Shown: positions 8,879 to 17,843 of the stretch, piece after piece
How positions within the stretch are numbered: position 1 is the stretch's first letter
Layout: the number at the start of each line of letters is the position of its first letter
Notes under the pieces: generated by a model
Databases searched by the model: none
What the model saw: only the letters and a program-made list of their open reading frames with translations
Told to the model about the DNA's origin: nothing
Program-made: the position numbers and the translations under genes
NCBI RefSeq assembly: GCF_014884385.1
Contig: NZ_WKFH01000003.1
Location: 1,564,001 to 1,628,000, forward strand
Origin: Phycobacter azelaicus
GTDB lineage: Bacteria > Pseudomonadota > Alphaproteobacteria > Rhodobacterales > Rhodobacteraceae
Length of the DNA stretch: 64,000 nt
Reading direction: 5' to 3'

Positions 8879-9730
8879 CTAGACCGGGAAAATCACATTT
8901 GTCTGGCCGGTGCCTGAGCTGGGGAAATAGGGCGTCACCACCTCGCATTTGCCATCATAGGCATCCCATCCCAGCGCGCCATAGAGCATCGCCGTGTCAT
9001 GCATCGAGCCTTCACCGCAGCAGAATTGCGCATATTCGCTGAGCATTTTCAGGAAGGTCGCGTGATCGCCGTTTTTCCACATCTCCAGCACATGCAGGTC
9101 CATCTGGCGGTTGAACTCCGAGCTGATGGTGAAGGTGCCATTGTTGGCGGCGTAATCCTTGTTGGCCCAGATCTTGTGTGAGAGCGAGCCTGAGGCGACC
9201 AGCAGCACCTTGCTGTCCGAAGCCTCCACCGCGGCGCGGATCGCTTCGCCCACCACGCGGCTTTCGTCATGGCCGTGCACCGTGGCCCAGGCTGCGACGG
9301 AGACGACCTTCATGTCGTGTTCCCGGCTAATGAAGCGCATTGGAACGAGTGTGCCATATTCCAGCTCCAGGCTGTCCAGATGATGCGCCAGCGTATAGGC
9401 GCCCCGGTCCGAGGCTTCCTTGGCGATGGCATCGCCCAGCTCGGGGTTGCCGTCATAGGCGTAAGGCAGGTTCTGGATGAACTGCGGGAACTCGTTCGAG
9501 GTAAAAAGCCCCTCGAAACGATTGTTGGCATTGATGTGAAAGCCCGCGTTGATCACCCAATGGGTGTCGCAGATCACCACGGTATCGGCCCCCAGTGCCT
9601 TGGCCCGGCGGGCGATCTCATAGTGCCCGTCGATGGCGGGTTGGCGGGTGCCTTTGATGGGACCCTCCTGCTCGGACATGAGCATGGTGGGCACGTGGGT
9701 CATCTTGGCGGCGAGTACGATCTCTCCCAT
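8879..9730 (-). CDS. hpaD: Homoprotocatechuate 2,3-dioxygenase, LigB superfamily (E. coli HpaD type)
   Basis: Class III extradiol dioxygenase of 283 residues, the same length as E. coli HpaD/HpcB. The N-terminus MGEIVLAAKMTHVPTM supplies the conserved metal His12, followed by VICDTHWVINAGFHINA and ASGSLSHKIW, both hallmark blocks of LigB-fold ring-cleavage enzymes. It converts 3,4-dihydroxyphenylacetate to the semialdehyde used by HpaE, encoded 46 bases upstream. Start chosen at 9730 because conservation begins there. Confidence 0.93.
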   Translation of the reverse strand: MGEIVLAAKMTHVPTMLMSEQEGPIKGTRQPAIDGHYEIARRAKALGADTVVICDTHWVINAGFHINANNRFEGLFTSNEFPQFIQNLPYAYDGNPELGDAIAKEASDRGAYTLAHHLDSLELEYGTLVPMRFISREHDMKVVSVAAWATVHGHDESRVVGEAIRAAVEASDSKVLLVASGSLSHKIWANKDYAANNGTFTISSEFNRQMDLHVLEMWKNGDHATFLKMLSEYAQFCCGEGSMHDTAMLYGALGWDAYDGKCEVVTPYFPSSGTGQTNVIFPV

Positions 9731-9776
9731 GGGTCTCTCCTCCCGAAATGTATTGCGCGCGTTTCCGAAAGGGCGA

Positions 9777-11285
9777 TCAGGCGCCGAGGCGCGCGATCTT
9801 GTGCTGGCCGGTGGCGAACCCGATGTGCTTTTGCTCCATGTAGAACTCGAAACTCCAGTCGCCGCCATCGCGGCCAATGCCGGAGGCTTTGACCCCGCCA
9901 AAGGGGGTGGGCAGGTGACGCACGTTTTCGCTGTTCACCCAGATCATCCCTGCTTCCAGCCGGTCGGTAAAGCGCAGCGCGCGGGTCAGATCATTGGTCC
10001 AGACATAGCCTGTCAGCCCGTAGGGCGTGTCATTGGCGATCTCCAGCGCTTCTTCCTCGGTCGTGAACGGGATCGAAGTCAGCACCGGGCCAAAGATCTC
10101 CTCTCGTGCGATACGCATCTGGTTATTGGCACCGGTGAACAGGGTGGGGCGGACGAAATAGCCCTCGTCGCCCAGAGTCTCACCGCCGGCTGCGATGATG
10201 GCGCCATCTTCGCGGGCGATCTCGAAATAAGAGGTCACCTTGTCAAAATGCTCTTTGCTGATCAGCGGGCCGATCTCGGTGGTGGGATCCAGCGGATGCC
10301 CGACCTTGATGCGATTGACGCGCTCCACCAGCTTGGCCTCGAATGCGTCGCGGATGCTGTCCTGCACCAGAAGGCGCGAGGAAGAGGTGCAGCGTTCGCC
10401 ATTGATCGAATAGATCATGAAGATCACTGCATCCAGCGCGCGATCCAGATCGGCGTCGTCAAAGACGATGACCGGGTTCTTGCCGCCCAGCTCCAGGTGC
10501 ACCCGCTTCAGCGTATCGGCGCCCTGCTTGGTGATGAGGCTCCCGGTGCGGCTTTCGCCAACAAAGGCGACGGCCTTGATATCGGGATGTTCGGTCAGGC
10601 GTTTTCCTGCGTCTTCGCCATAGCCGTTGACGGTGTTGAGAACACCCGGCGGCAGGCCTGCCTCTTCGGCGATCTCGACCAGCAGGCGCGCGGTCAGGGG
10701 CGAATCCTCGGCCGGTTTGTGCACCACAGTGCAGCCTGCGGCCAAAGCTGGCGCGATCTTCCAGGTCGACAGCATGAAGGGCGTGTTCCACGGCGTGATC
10801 ACCCCCACCGGGCCGATGGGCACGCGGGTGGTGATATTCATCAGGGTGGGCGATTTCAGGTGCTGGCCGTCGCGGGCCTGAACTACCTGATCGGCGAAAT
10901 AGCGGAAATTCTCAGCCCCGCGCAGGGCGGCCTTGGACATGAAGCGCAGGGCCTGACCGGTGTCCCAGCATTCACACAGGGCGATTTCCTCGGCGCGGGC
11001 TTCAATCGCATCGGCAATGCGGATCAGGATCTTGCGACGCTCGGTGGCGGGCATATCGCGCCAGGCCGGGAAGGCGGCCTTGGCCGCAGCGGCGGCTTGG
11101 TCGATGTCGCTCTCAGTGCCGCGCGCCACATCGCAGATCACGCTTTTGTCCACCGGAGAGGTCGACTGGAACACCCCACCGGATCCGGCGACATCCTGCC
11201 CGGCAATGCGGTTCTGAATGCCGGTGTCCTTGAACCGCGCCAGATAGCCGCTGAGTTTCTCGATATTGCTGGCCAGATCGCTCAT
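9777..11285 (-). CDS. hpaE: 5-carboxymethyl-2-hydroxymuconate-semialdehyde dehydrogenase
   Basis: NAD-dependent aldehyde dehydrogenase of 502 residues. The catalytic parts are visible: ITPWNTPFMLSTWKIAPALAAG (cofactor site), LELGGKNPVIVFDDAD with the general-base Glu, and NGERCTSSSRLL with the nucleophilic Cys, then EEIFGPVL. It oxidises the ring-cleavage semialdehyde to 5-carboxymethyl-2-hydroxymuconate. The ATG at 11285 overlaps the hpaF stop by one base (TGATG), so an upstream in-frame ATG inside hpaF is not needed. Confidence 0.95.
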   Translation of the reverse strand: MSDLASNIEKLSGYLARFKDTGIQNRIAGQDVAGSGGVFQSTSPVDKSVICDVARGTESDIDQAAAAAKAAFPAWRDMPATERRKILIRIADAIEARAEEIALCECWDTGQALRFMSKAALRGAENFRYFADQVVQARDGQHLKSPTLMNITTRVPIGPVGVITPWNTPFMLSTWKIAPALAAGCTVVHKPAEDSPLTARLLVEIAEEAGLPPGVLNTVNGYGEDAGKRLTEHPDIKAVAFVGESRTGSLITKQGADTLKRVHLELGGKNPVIVFDDADLDRALDAVIFMIYSINGERCTSSSRLLVQDSIRDAFEAKLVERVNRIKVGHPLDPTTEIGPLISKEHFDKVTSYFEIAREDGAIIAAGGETLGDEGYFVRPTLFTGANNQMRIAREEIFGPVLTSIPFTTEEEALEIANDTPYGLTGYVWTNDLTRALRFTDRLEAGMIWVNSENVRHLPTPFGGVKASGIGRDGGDWSFEFYMEQKHIGFATGQHKIARLGA

Positions 11286-11677
11286 CACTGCTCTGCCTTC
11301 TTCATATGGTCGCGGATGGTGCCGCATTTGGGGGAAAGATCGGGGTCGATGTCGCGCATCTCGAACGACAGCGCGAGGGAGTGGGTCTGCATCGCAGGCT
11401 CCAGATAAAGGCGCGCGGCCTCAAAGATCTCGGCGGTGGCGCGCTTGCGGGTCTCCAGATCTCGACCACCGCGCAACCGAACGGCGATATCAACGTAACC
11501 ATGCTGGGTATCGCCATCGGCAATCGATACATGCGTTGCAGCGAAGGCCCGCACCCGTATGCCCGCCAACGGCAGCACGCCGGTCTGTGCCGCGGCCAGT
11601 CGCAGAACATTGCACAGTCCTGCGACATCGACATAGCCTTCCACGTTCGGCGAGTAGTCCACCGTAATATGGGGCAT
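11285..11677 (-). CDS. hpaF: 5-carboxymethyl-2-hydroxymuconate delta-isomerase
   Basis: Tautomerase-superfamily enzyme of 130 residues; the mature protein begins MPHITVDYS, placing the catalytic Pro1 directly after the initiator Met. The C-terminal part RKRATAEIFEAARLYLEP and FEMRDIDPDLSPK matches HpaF/HpcD trimers. It isomerises carboxymethyl-hydroxymuconate before decarboxylation by HpaG. First gene of the operon, preceded by a good ribosome site (GAAGGAG) and by the shared hpaR-hpaF promoter region. Confidence 0.93.
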   Translation of the reverse strand: MPHITVDYSPNVEGYVDVAGLCNVLRLAAAQTGVLPLAGIRVRAFAATHVSIADGDTQHGYVDIAVRLRGGRDLETRKRATAEIFEAARLYLEPAMQTHSLALSFEMRDIDPDLSPKCGTIRDHMKKAEQ

Positions 11678-11784
11678 CGAAAGCGCTCCTTCCCATTTAT
11701 TTAACATGTGTACCAAATGTGAGGGCCACCGTCAAGCCGCGCAATCCAATTGCACTTGTGGGGTGTTTAAGGTGATAAATACCC
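11678..11784. promoter_or_regulatory. Divergent hpaF/hpaR promoter-operator region
   Basis: The 107 bases between the two divergent starts are AT-rich compared with their surroundings. Bases 11697-11716 form an imperfect inverted repeat (ATTTAACATG / TGTACCAAAT family of half-sites, containing ACATGT), a plausible MarR-type site. HpaR of enterobacteria represses from just such a divergent gap; the exact operator here is not certain. Confidence 0.4.
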
Positions 11785-12219
11785 ATGACCAGAACTTTGC
11801 CATCGACCAACCGTTCTTTGCCGATTGCTCTTCTAAGGGCCCGTGAACGGGTTATGGGGCCGATCCGCGCACTTCTGAGCGATTCGAACCTGACCGAACA
11901 GCAATGGCGTGTCTTGCGTGTCGTTCAGGAAAGCGGGCCAACCGACCCGACCCAGATCTCGGAAGAGGCTTGTCTCTTATTGCCGAGCCTCACGCGCATC
12001 CTGCAAAAGCTGGAAGAGAAAGAACTGATCAGTCGCAGCCGCGATTCCGTCGATCGCCGCCGTCAGGTCGTGAAGATCACGGCCGCCGGGGAAAAGATCA
12101 TCGACGACAATATCGAGGCCAGCATGGCCTTGGTGGAGCGAACCCGGCAAAAAATGGGGGAAGAGCGGTACGAGGCGCTCCTTGATCTTTTGAACGATCT
12201 GGATCGGATTGATCTTTAA
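11785..12219 (+). CDS. hpaR: HpaR, MarR-family repressor of homoprotocatechuate degradation
   Basis: Winged-helix regulator of 144 residues. The N-terminus LPIALLRARERVMGPIRALL and the HTH with SLTRILQKLEEKELISR, then DRRRQVVKIT wing, are characteristic of HpaR. It is divergent from hpaF, so it should repress hpaF onward and release on binding a hydroxyphenylacetate-type ligand, as known in E. coli. Its 3-prime end overlaps the convergent glycerate kinase gene by 4 bases. Confidence 0.92.
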   Translation: MTRTLPSTNRSLPIALLRARERVMGPIRALLSDSNLTEQQWRVLRVVQESGPTDPTQISEEACLLLPSLTRILQKLEEKELISRSRDSVDRRRQVVKITAAGEKIIDDNIEASMALVERTRQKMGEERYEALLDLLNDLDRIDL

Positions 12220-13472
12220 TCCGCTTTGCGCAAAAAAACCTGAACATCGGCCACATTCGTGCCGGTGCCCCCTGTCATGACGAGGGCGTCGGCAGCCTTG
12301 AGAGCGGCGTAGCTGTCGTTATTCGCCAACAGAGCCTCGGGATCCTGACCTGCGTCGCGAATGGCCTGCCAGGTATCTGGCCCGACGATACCGCCCGCAG
12401 CATCGGTCGGCCCATCGCGTCCGTCCGTACCCCCAGACAGGAAGAGCCAGTCGCCGCTGAGCCGCTCTGCACCGAGCCGCGCCACGCGCAGGGCCAGTTC
12501 CTGGTTGCGACCGCCAACGCCTGTTCCATTCAGCCGCACCGTGGTTTCCCCGCCAAAGATCAGCGCAACTGGCTTGTCACTTGGGGCGTTGCTGGCAGCA
12601 TCCAGAACGGTTTGCGCGGCCTCGGCCACGTCGCCGGTCAGGTGGTCGCTGACAATCTGCGCTTCCCATCCGCTTGCTGCGTCTTTCATTGCGGACAGGC
12701 TGTGGCGGTTCGATCCGATCAGGATGTTTTCCGCCTCTGGCAGCGCGACATCATCATCGGGCAAGGACAGGTGCGCCCTGACGGCTTCGGGTGCGTCTGC
12801 CCAGATCGCCGCGCGCTCCATCACCGCGCGGGCCTCGGCTTTTGTGCCGATGGGCGACACTGTCGGCCCGGATGCGATGGCGCGCAGATCGTCGCCGATG
12901 ACATCGGACAGAATATAGGTGGTGACGGCTGCCGGGGCCGCATGGCGCAAGAGCCCGCCGCCCTTGAGGTCAGAAAGCTGCTGTCGGATCAGGTTCATCT
13001 CGTTGATTTCAAGTCCCGAGGCCAGCAGCAGGCGGCCGACCTCGGATTTGTCCGCCAATGTCAGCCCCGGCGCGGGCGCGACCATCAGGGCCGACCCTCC
13101 GCCCGAGATCAGTGCGATGACCCGGTCCTGTGGCGCCGCCTGTGCAAGGAAATCCATCACAGCGCGCCCAGCGGTTGCGCTGGCCTCATCCGGTACGGGA
13201 TGACTTCCCGCCATGACCTTGGCGCCGGGCAGATCGCATAGGTTTTCCGGGTTTGTCACCACAAGGGCCGCGCGCGGTTCGGGAATGTGATCCAGCGCCT
13301 CGCGCATCATTGGGATGGCCGCCTTGCCCACCGCGAGGATCAGGCTGCGTCCTCCGTCGGGCACAGGGGCGAGTGGTGCCTGCGCGAGCTGCTGGCGCAG
13401 GGCGTGAGCCGGATCGGCGCGTTCGACGGCGGCCGAAAACAGCGCAAGCGCGGTCTTTCGTAGGTCACTCAT
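12216..13472 (-). CDS. ttuD: Glycerate 2-kinase / MOFRL-family (TtuD-like) protein
   Basis: Protein of 418 residues with the DUF4147 N-terminal and MOFRL C-terminal domains. Blocks seen are ILAVGKAAIPMM, LISGGGSALM, LSDVIGDDLRAIASGPT, IFGGETTVRLNGTGVGGRNQELAL and the terminal TGTNVADVQV. Older annotations call the family hydroxypyruvate reductase, but characterised members phosphorylate D-glycerate at C2. It is convergent with hpaR and lies 101 bases downstream of the sulfatase-superfamily gene, possibly co-transcribed with it. Catalytic identity is family-level. Confidence 0.85.
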   Translation of the reverse strand: MSDLRKTALALFSAAVERADPAHALRQQLAQAPLAPVPDGGRSLILAVGKAAIPMMREALDHIPEPRAALVVTNPENLCDLPGAKVMAGSHPVPDEASATAGRAVMDFLAQAAPQDRVIALISGGGSALMVAPAPGLTLADKSEVGRLLLASGLEINEMNLIRQQLSDLKGGGLLRHAAPAAVTTYILSDVIGDDLRAIASGPTVSPIGTKAEARAVMERAAIWADAPEAVRAHLSLPDDDVALPEAENILIGSNRHSLSAMKDAASGWEAQIVSDHLTGDVAEAAQTVLDAASNAPSDKPVALIFGGETTVRLNGTGVGGRNQELALRVARLGAERLSGDWLFLSGGTDGRDGPTDAAGGIVGPDTWQAIRDAGQDPEALLANNDSYAALKAADALVMTGGTGTNVADVQVFLRKAD

Positions 13473-13573
13473 GGTTCATGTCCCCGTCTGGCGCTGCCCT
13501 TTGCGACGCGCTCGTTCATGTTATCGCTAAACTTGCGGGGTCTTTTGCCTCAAGCCGAAGGACCGCGTCAACC

Positions 13574-15118
13574 TTATGGGCGCGCTTTAGGGCGGGGACG
13601 CGTGAGTCTGCGTGGCCCGTCTTGTGTGATCTGATCCAAAGACAGGGTGTGATCGGCGTTCTTCATGCGGTGGCGCAGCATGGTGCGTGTGAGGCGGGCC
13701 AAGTCTGTCTGATAGGCCGGGTCCTCTGCCACATTCTCCATCTCGCCCGCGCCTTGGTGATCGAACAGCAAGGGCGGCAGCTCGGCGGCGAACTCCACCA
13801 GCGTGAAGCGGTCGTCCCGCAGAATGGCAAGGGAGGAATTCGACAGATCCAGACCGGGTATCGTGCCGGGGTCCTCGGGCTGGGCAAAGTCCAGCTCTGA
13901 GTAAGAATAGCTGCGCCAACCTGCAGGACGATCTCCGCGCAGAAGCGGCAGGAGCGAGACGCCATCCATGGCGTTGGGAATGTCTTGCCCAACCCACTCC
14001 AGAATGGTTGGGGTCAGATCAATGGATTCGGTGATGTCCGTCAACCGGCTGCCCGCTCGGGCTTCATTGCCGGGCAGGCGGATCATCAGGGGCGTTTTGT
14101 AGGCTGCATCGTAGACCGAGAATTTGCCCCAGCTGTGGCGATCCCCCAGCATCTCTCCATGGTCGGCGCTGATGATCACGAGGGTGTCGTCCTCCTGGCC
14201 GCTGTCCTTCAGAAACTTCAGTACGCGCCCGATATGGGTGTCCACCTCGCTGGCGAGACCAAGGTAGAGTGCGCGCAGGGTCTGAACCGCTTTGTCGCTG
14301 GCCTCCAGCTCAGGAAAGCCCAGCACGGTCGAGGCCGGGGTGATCGCGTCCATCATCGGCCCAAAGAAGGGATGCACGGCGCGCTCCGCCTGCGCATCGG
14401 CCAGCCGCGTGGGGAGTGGGAGGGCGGCAGGGTCATACATCTCGTTATAGGGCGCGGGCGCCACCAGCGGAGGATGCGGGCGGATATATGTCAGATGCGC
14501 GAACCAGTTTTGGTCTCTGTAGGCGGGCATCGTGGCAAGGAAGCGATCTGTCAGAAAGGCGGTGTCGCTGTCCTCGGCCCGGTAGGGCGCAGGATCATTA
14601 AGGCGCGGTGGGCCGCCCGTGGACGAAACAGGTTTGTACAGATCCCAGTAGTCGTCAAACCTGTACCCTTTGGTCATGAGGTAAGATCGCCAAGGATAGG
14701 ACATCTCAAGCCGCATCTCCAGCATCTCGTGGAAATCGGCCATGTGGTATTCATATGTCTGGACTGCCGGGTCATTCGGGTGATGCACACGCGGATCGCG
14801 GGAGGTGTCGGTATAGCCAAACAGCATCGGCAGGTAACCGCATTTGCGCATTTCACCCGCCAGCGTCGGGGCATCATGGCGCAAGGGCGTGCCATTGCGG
14901 ACCGAGCGGTGGTTCATCGCATATTGCCCGGTCAGGATCGAGGCGCGGGATGGCCCACAGGGGTTCACCACGGTGTAGTTCCGCTCGAAAGTGACAGCGG
15001 TCTCCATAAAGGCGCGCAGATTGGGCAGACCCACATGGGCTGCCAGCGCCCCGTTCAGGCAATCGGCCCGAAGCTGATCAATGAGGATGAACAGAACATT
15101 CTTGCGCCGTTCGGTCAT
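13574..15118 (-). CDS. Phosphonate monoester hydrolase / sulfatase-superfamily enzyme
   Basis: Alkaline-phosphatase-superfamily hydrolase of 514 residues. The nucleophile motif is CGPSR at Cys54, the CxPxR signature that is matured to formylglycine. LFGYTDTSRDPR (Tyr102, Thr105), the N-terminal metal Asp in FILIDQLRAD, and IISADHGEMLGDRH follow the layout of the Rhizobium and Burkholderia phosphonate monoester hydrolases, which cleave phosphonate and phosphate mono/diesters and sulfates promiscuously. No signal peptide: cytoplasmic. A formylglycine-generating enzyme gene is not in the window. Divergent from a DeoR/NptA/DMT operon, consistent with a phosphorus source. It could still be a choline- or aryl-sulfatase-like enzyme. 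Confidence 0.82.
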   Translation of the reverse strand: MTERRKNVLFILIDQLRADCLNGALAAHVGLPNLRAFMETAVTFERNYTVVNPCGPSRASILTGQYAMNHRSVRNGTPLRHDAPTLAGEMRKCGYLPMLFGYTDTSRDPRVHHPNDPAVQTYEYHMADFHEMLEMRLEMSYPWRSYLMTKGYRFDDYWDLYKPVSSTGGPPRLNDPAPYRAEDSDTAFLTDRFLATMPAYRDQNWFAHLTYIRPHPPLVAPAPYNEMYDPAALPLPTRLADAQAERAVHPFFGPMMDAITPASTVLGFPELEASDKAVQTLRALYLGLASEVDTHIGRVLKFLKDSGQEDDTLVIISADHGEMLGDRHSWGKFSVYDAAYKTPLMIRLPGNEARAGSRLTDITESIDLTPTILEWVGQDIPNAMDGVSLLPLLRGDRPAGWRSYSYSELDFAQPEDPGTIPGLDLSNSSLAILRDDRFTLVEFAAELPPLLFDHQGAGEMENVAEDPAYQTDLARLTRTMLRHRMKNADHTLSLDQITQDGPRRLTRPRPKARP

Positions 15119-15192
15119 GGTATGCGCCTCCTCCGGCTCTTTTCGGTGCCAGATAAGCCTGCTGCGGGAGGCTTGGAAAGCGTTTTCTGGAC

Positions 15193-15272
15193 CACACAAT
15201 CCCGTAATGGATGACCGTTTTGTGTGAATTGGGGTGGATATATGTGGGAAATCCGGTCATGTTAGAGCTAAC
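15193..15272. promoter_or_regulatory. Inverted repeats between divergent hydrolase and DeoR genes
   Basis: CACACAA at 15193-15199 is mirrored by TTGTGTG at 15220-15226 (20-base spacer), and GTTAG-AG-CTAAC occupies 15261-15272. Both lie in the 187-base gap between divergent starts and are reasonable operator candidates for the adjacent DeoR regulator. Inferred only from symmetry and position. Confidence 0.4.
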
Positions 15273-15305
15273 TTTCGTGAAGACCCTGTTGAGACTGGCT
15301 GATTT

Positions 15306-16106
15306 ATGTCCACCACTTCCACAGATCTCTCGCGCCGCGAGGCCGAACTTGTCGAGGCGCTGCGCCGTCTTGGTGGCTCGGGGCGCAGCGGTGAACTGGC
15401 GCAGGTTCTGAACGTGTCAGAGGAAACCGTGCGCCGCACGATCAAGGCGCTGGCAAAATCGGGCCTTGTTGAGCGTGTCCATGGTGGCGCCCATCTGGTG
15501 GGCGGATCCTCAGGCGCCAGTTTCTTTCGCCGCATCACCGAGAACGCGCCGGAGAAGCAGCGCATCGCTGAGGCCGCAGCGGGCAGCATCGAAGATGGTG
15601 CTACGGTCTTTCTTGATGTCGGCTCGACCAGTGCCTTTGTGGCTGAGGCGTTGCGGCAAAAGCATGATCTGACGGTGGTGACAAACTCCATCGGTGTCGC
15701 CCAGACCCTCGCGAGCCACAACGGCAACCGCGTTCACATGCTGGGCGGAGAGATGCAAAGTGATGAGCGCGGCACCTTTGGCCCCGTGGCCGAGCAACAG
15801 GCGCAGCAGTTCGCCCTGGACGTCGCTATTTTGTCTGCAGATGCGCTGTCCGCGAAACATGGGGCGTTGTTCCACAGAGCGCCCGAGGCCCGACTTGCCC
15901 AGGTGATCGCCAATGGCGCCGAGACTGCGATGCTGGTTCTGGACCATGGCAAGTTTGGCAAGACCGCGCCGCACCGCGGACCAGAGCCAAGCATCCTCGA
16001 CGTTCTGGTAAGCGACCAGATGCCGGGCAAGAAGCTGGCGAAGGCGCTTGAGGACTGGGGCATCAGGGCTGAAATCGCCGTCGCTCAGGCAGGCAAAGAA
16101 CAATAA
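15306..16106 (+). CDS. DeoR/GlpR-family transcriptional regulator
   Basis: DNA-binding regulator of 266 residues. The N-terminal HTH (RSGELAQVLNVSEETVRRTIKAL, then RVHGGAHLV) is the DeoR signature; the C-terminal sugar-phosphate-isomerase-like sensor has FLDVGSTSAFVAEAL, VVTNSIGVAQ and LVLDHGKFGK. Family members sense phosphorylated metabolites. It starts an apparent operon with the Na/Pi cotransporter (12-base gap) and a DMT exporter, and is divergent from the phosphonate-ester hydrolase, so a phosphorylated intermediate is a reasonable ligand guess. Confidence 0.88.
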   Translation: MSTTSTDLSRREAELVEALRRLGGSGRSGELAQVLNVSEETVRRTIKALAKSGLVERVHGGAHLVGGSSGASFFRRITENAPEKQRIAEAAAGSIEDGATVFLDVGSTSAFVAEALRQKHDLTVVTNSIGVAQTLASHNGNRVHMLGGEMQSDERGTFGPVAEQQAQQFALDVAILSADALSAKHGALFHRAPEARLAQVIANGAETAMLVLDHGKFGKTAPHRGPEPSILDVLVSDQMPGKKLAKALEDWGIRAEIAVAQAGKEQ

Positions 16107-16118
16107 TCGGAGACGGAG

Positions 16119-17795
16119 ATGGCAATTCTTACCTTCCTGATCAGCCTGATGGGGGCAACCATGCTGCTGCTTTTCGCGGTGCGGATGGTGCGCACCGGGA
16201 TCGAGCGCAGTTATGGTGCCTCGTTTCAGCGGCTGCTGACGGGGGCGGACAACCAGTTTCAGGGTGCAACTGCAGGCATCGGTCTGGCGCTGGTGCTGCA
16301 AAGCTCGGCTGCCGTGGCTTTGTTGGTGACGGGGTTTGCCGCAAGTGGCTATCTGACTTTTCCGATGGGGCTTGCGATCGTGCTGGGCGGCGACCTTGGC
16401 TCGGCGCTGATCGTTCAGGCGTTGTCCTTTCGGTTGGATTGGCTAGTGCCGGTGCTCTTGGCCGTTGGCGGCTACCTGTTTGTCAAAACCGAGGCCAAGA
16501 AGCCGCGCCAATTGGGGCGCATTATCCTTGGTATCGCCTTTATCCTCATCTCCCTGCGCTTCCTGCGGGAGGCGATGGACCCGATCCGTGACAGTGCCTT
16601 TCTGCCTGCGATCGCGGGCTACCTCGCACGGGACTACATCACGGCCTTTCTGGTGGGCGGGGCGCTGGCCTTTGTGATGCATTCGTCCGTCGCAGCGATC
16701 CTTATGTGCGTTACCTTGGTGCAGATCGATGCGCTTCCCTTTGAAGCGGGGCTCTCGCTGGTGCTGGGGGCGAATTTCGGGTCGGGGTTCATTCCGGTCT
16801 GGTTGAGCCGTGGAATGGCGATCTGCGCACGACGCATTCCCTTTGCCAATCTTGGACTGCGCGGGGCCTGGGCGGTTTGTTGCCTTTTCGGAGCCAACTA
16901 TGCCTTGCGGCAGGGGCTTTTGGGTGATCCGCAAGGCGGGCAGATGCTGGTCTATGCACATCTGGCCTTCAACACATCGTTGCTTGTGGTGGCATTGCCG
17001 CTGTGCCGCCCGGTGCAGGCACTGATGGTGCGTGTCCTGCCTGAGGCCGCTGGGCCTGAGCCAGAGGTGCCGACCCGTCCGGTCTCTGCGCTGGTGCCGG
17101 GCGACTATGCTTCGCCGACGCTGGCAATCTCCAATCTCAAGCGCGAATTGCTGCGCATGATCGATCTGATCGATACCATGTTCCGCCCGGTTCCGGACCT
17201 GTATCGCAGTGGCAATGCTGTGCAGATCAAGGCGGTTCAGGCGCTGGACCACGAGGTCAACACTTGCCTCTCTGGTATCCGCGCCTATGTGGCGGGCATC
17301 CCCGAGGGCGCCTTCAGCAAGGCTGAGCTCAAGACCGCCCGTGAGATGGTGGAATATGCGATCCGCTTGGAGACCGCAGGCGATGTGGCGGCGGCCCGCC
17401 TTGCGGCCCTTGCGGGCGAGAAAAACAAGAAGAATTTGAAGTTTTCAAAGGACGGCTGGGGGGAAATCACGCGCATGCACGAGGCGATCATGGCCAATCT
17501 GCGATTGGCGTCTAATGTGCTGATCTCGGACGATCTGGAGAGCGCGCGCCTGCTCAACCTGGAAAAGACCGAGGTCAAGCGGATGGAGCGTGACAGTCGC
17601 AAACGTCACCTCAAACGCCTGCAGTCGGGTGTGTCGGAGAGTTTCGAATCCTCCGATATTCATTTGGAGACCCTGCGTGCCCTCAGGGAATTCAACAGCC
17701 ATATCGCGGCCGTGTCTTACCCGGTTCTCTATCAGAATGGACAGTTGCTGGAGACGCGGCTGATCCAAGACATGCAGCCCGAGGCTGTGGAGTGA
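16119..17795 (+). CDS. Na+/phosphate cotransporter (NptA/PNaS family) with PhoU-like C-terminus
   Basis: Inner-membrane protein of 558 residues. Two repeated membrane blocks carry the QSSAAVALLVTGFA and HSSVAAILMCVTL motifs expected of sodium-phosphate cotransporters, about 110 residues apart. After about residue 330 a soluble, helical PhoU-like region follows (LKRELLRMIDLIDTMF, heptad-rich). The direction could be uptake or efflux. Located directly after the DeoR regulator and probably co-transcribed; it may handle phosphate set free by the neighbouring hydrolase. Confidence 0.85.
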   Translation: MAILTFLISLMGATMLLLFAVRMVRTGIERSYGASFQRLLTGADNQFQGATAGIGLALVLQSSAAVALLVTGFAASGYLTFPMGLAIVLGGDLGSALIVQALSFRLDWLVPVLLAVGGYLFVKTEAKKPRQLGRIILGIAFILISLRFLREAMDPIRDSAFLPAIAGYLARDYITAFLVGGALAFVMHSSVAAILMCVTLVQIDALPFEAGLSLVLGANFGSGFIPVWLSRGMAICARRIPFANLGLRGAWAVCCLFGANYALRQGLLGDPQGGQMLVYAHLAFNTSLLVVALPLCRPVQALMVRVLPEAAGPEPEVPTRPVSALVPGDYASPTLAISNLKRELLRMIDLIDTMFRPVPDLYRSGNAVQIKAVQALDHEVNTCLSGIRAYVAGIPEGAFSKAELKTAREMVEYAIRLETAGDVAAARLAALAGEKNKKNLKFSKDGWGEITRMHEAIMANLRLASNVLISDDLESARLLNLEKTEVKRMERDSRKRHLKRLQSGVSESFESSDIHLETLRALREFNSHIAAVSYPVLYQNGQLLETRLIQDMQPEAVE

Positions 17796-17843
17796 CCTTG
17801 CAGCGGCTCGAACTGCTCTCGATTCAAAAGGCGTGAATAGGCT

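Noticed and set aside
14416..15214. Open frame opposite the phosphonate monoester hydrolase
   Set aside because: Antisense shadow of a gene with a visible CGPSR active site.
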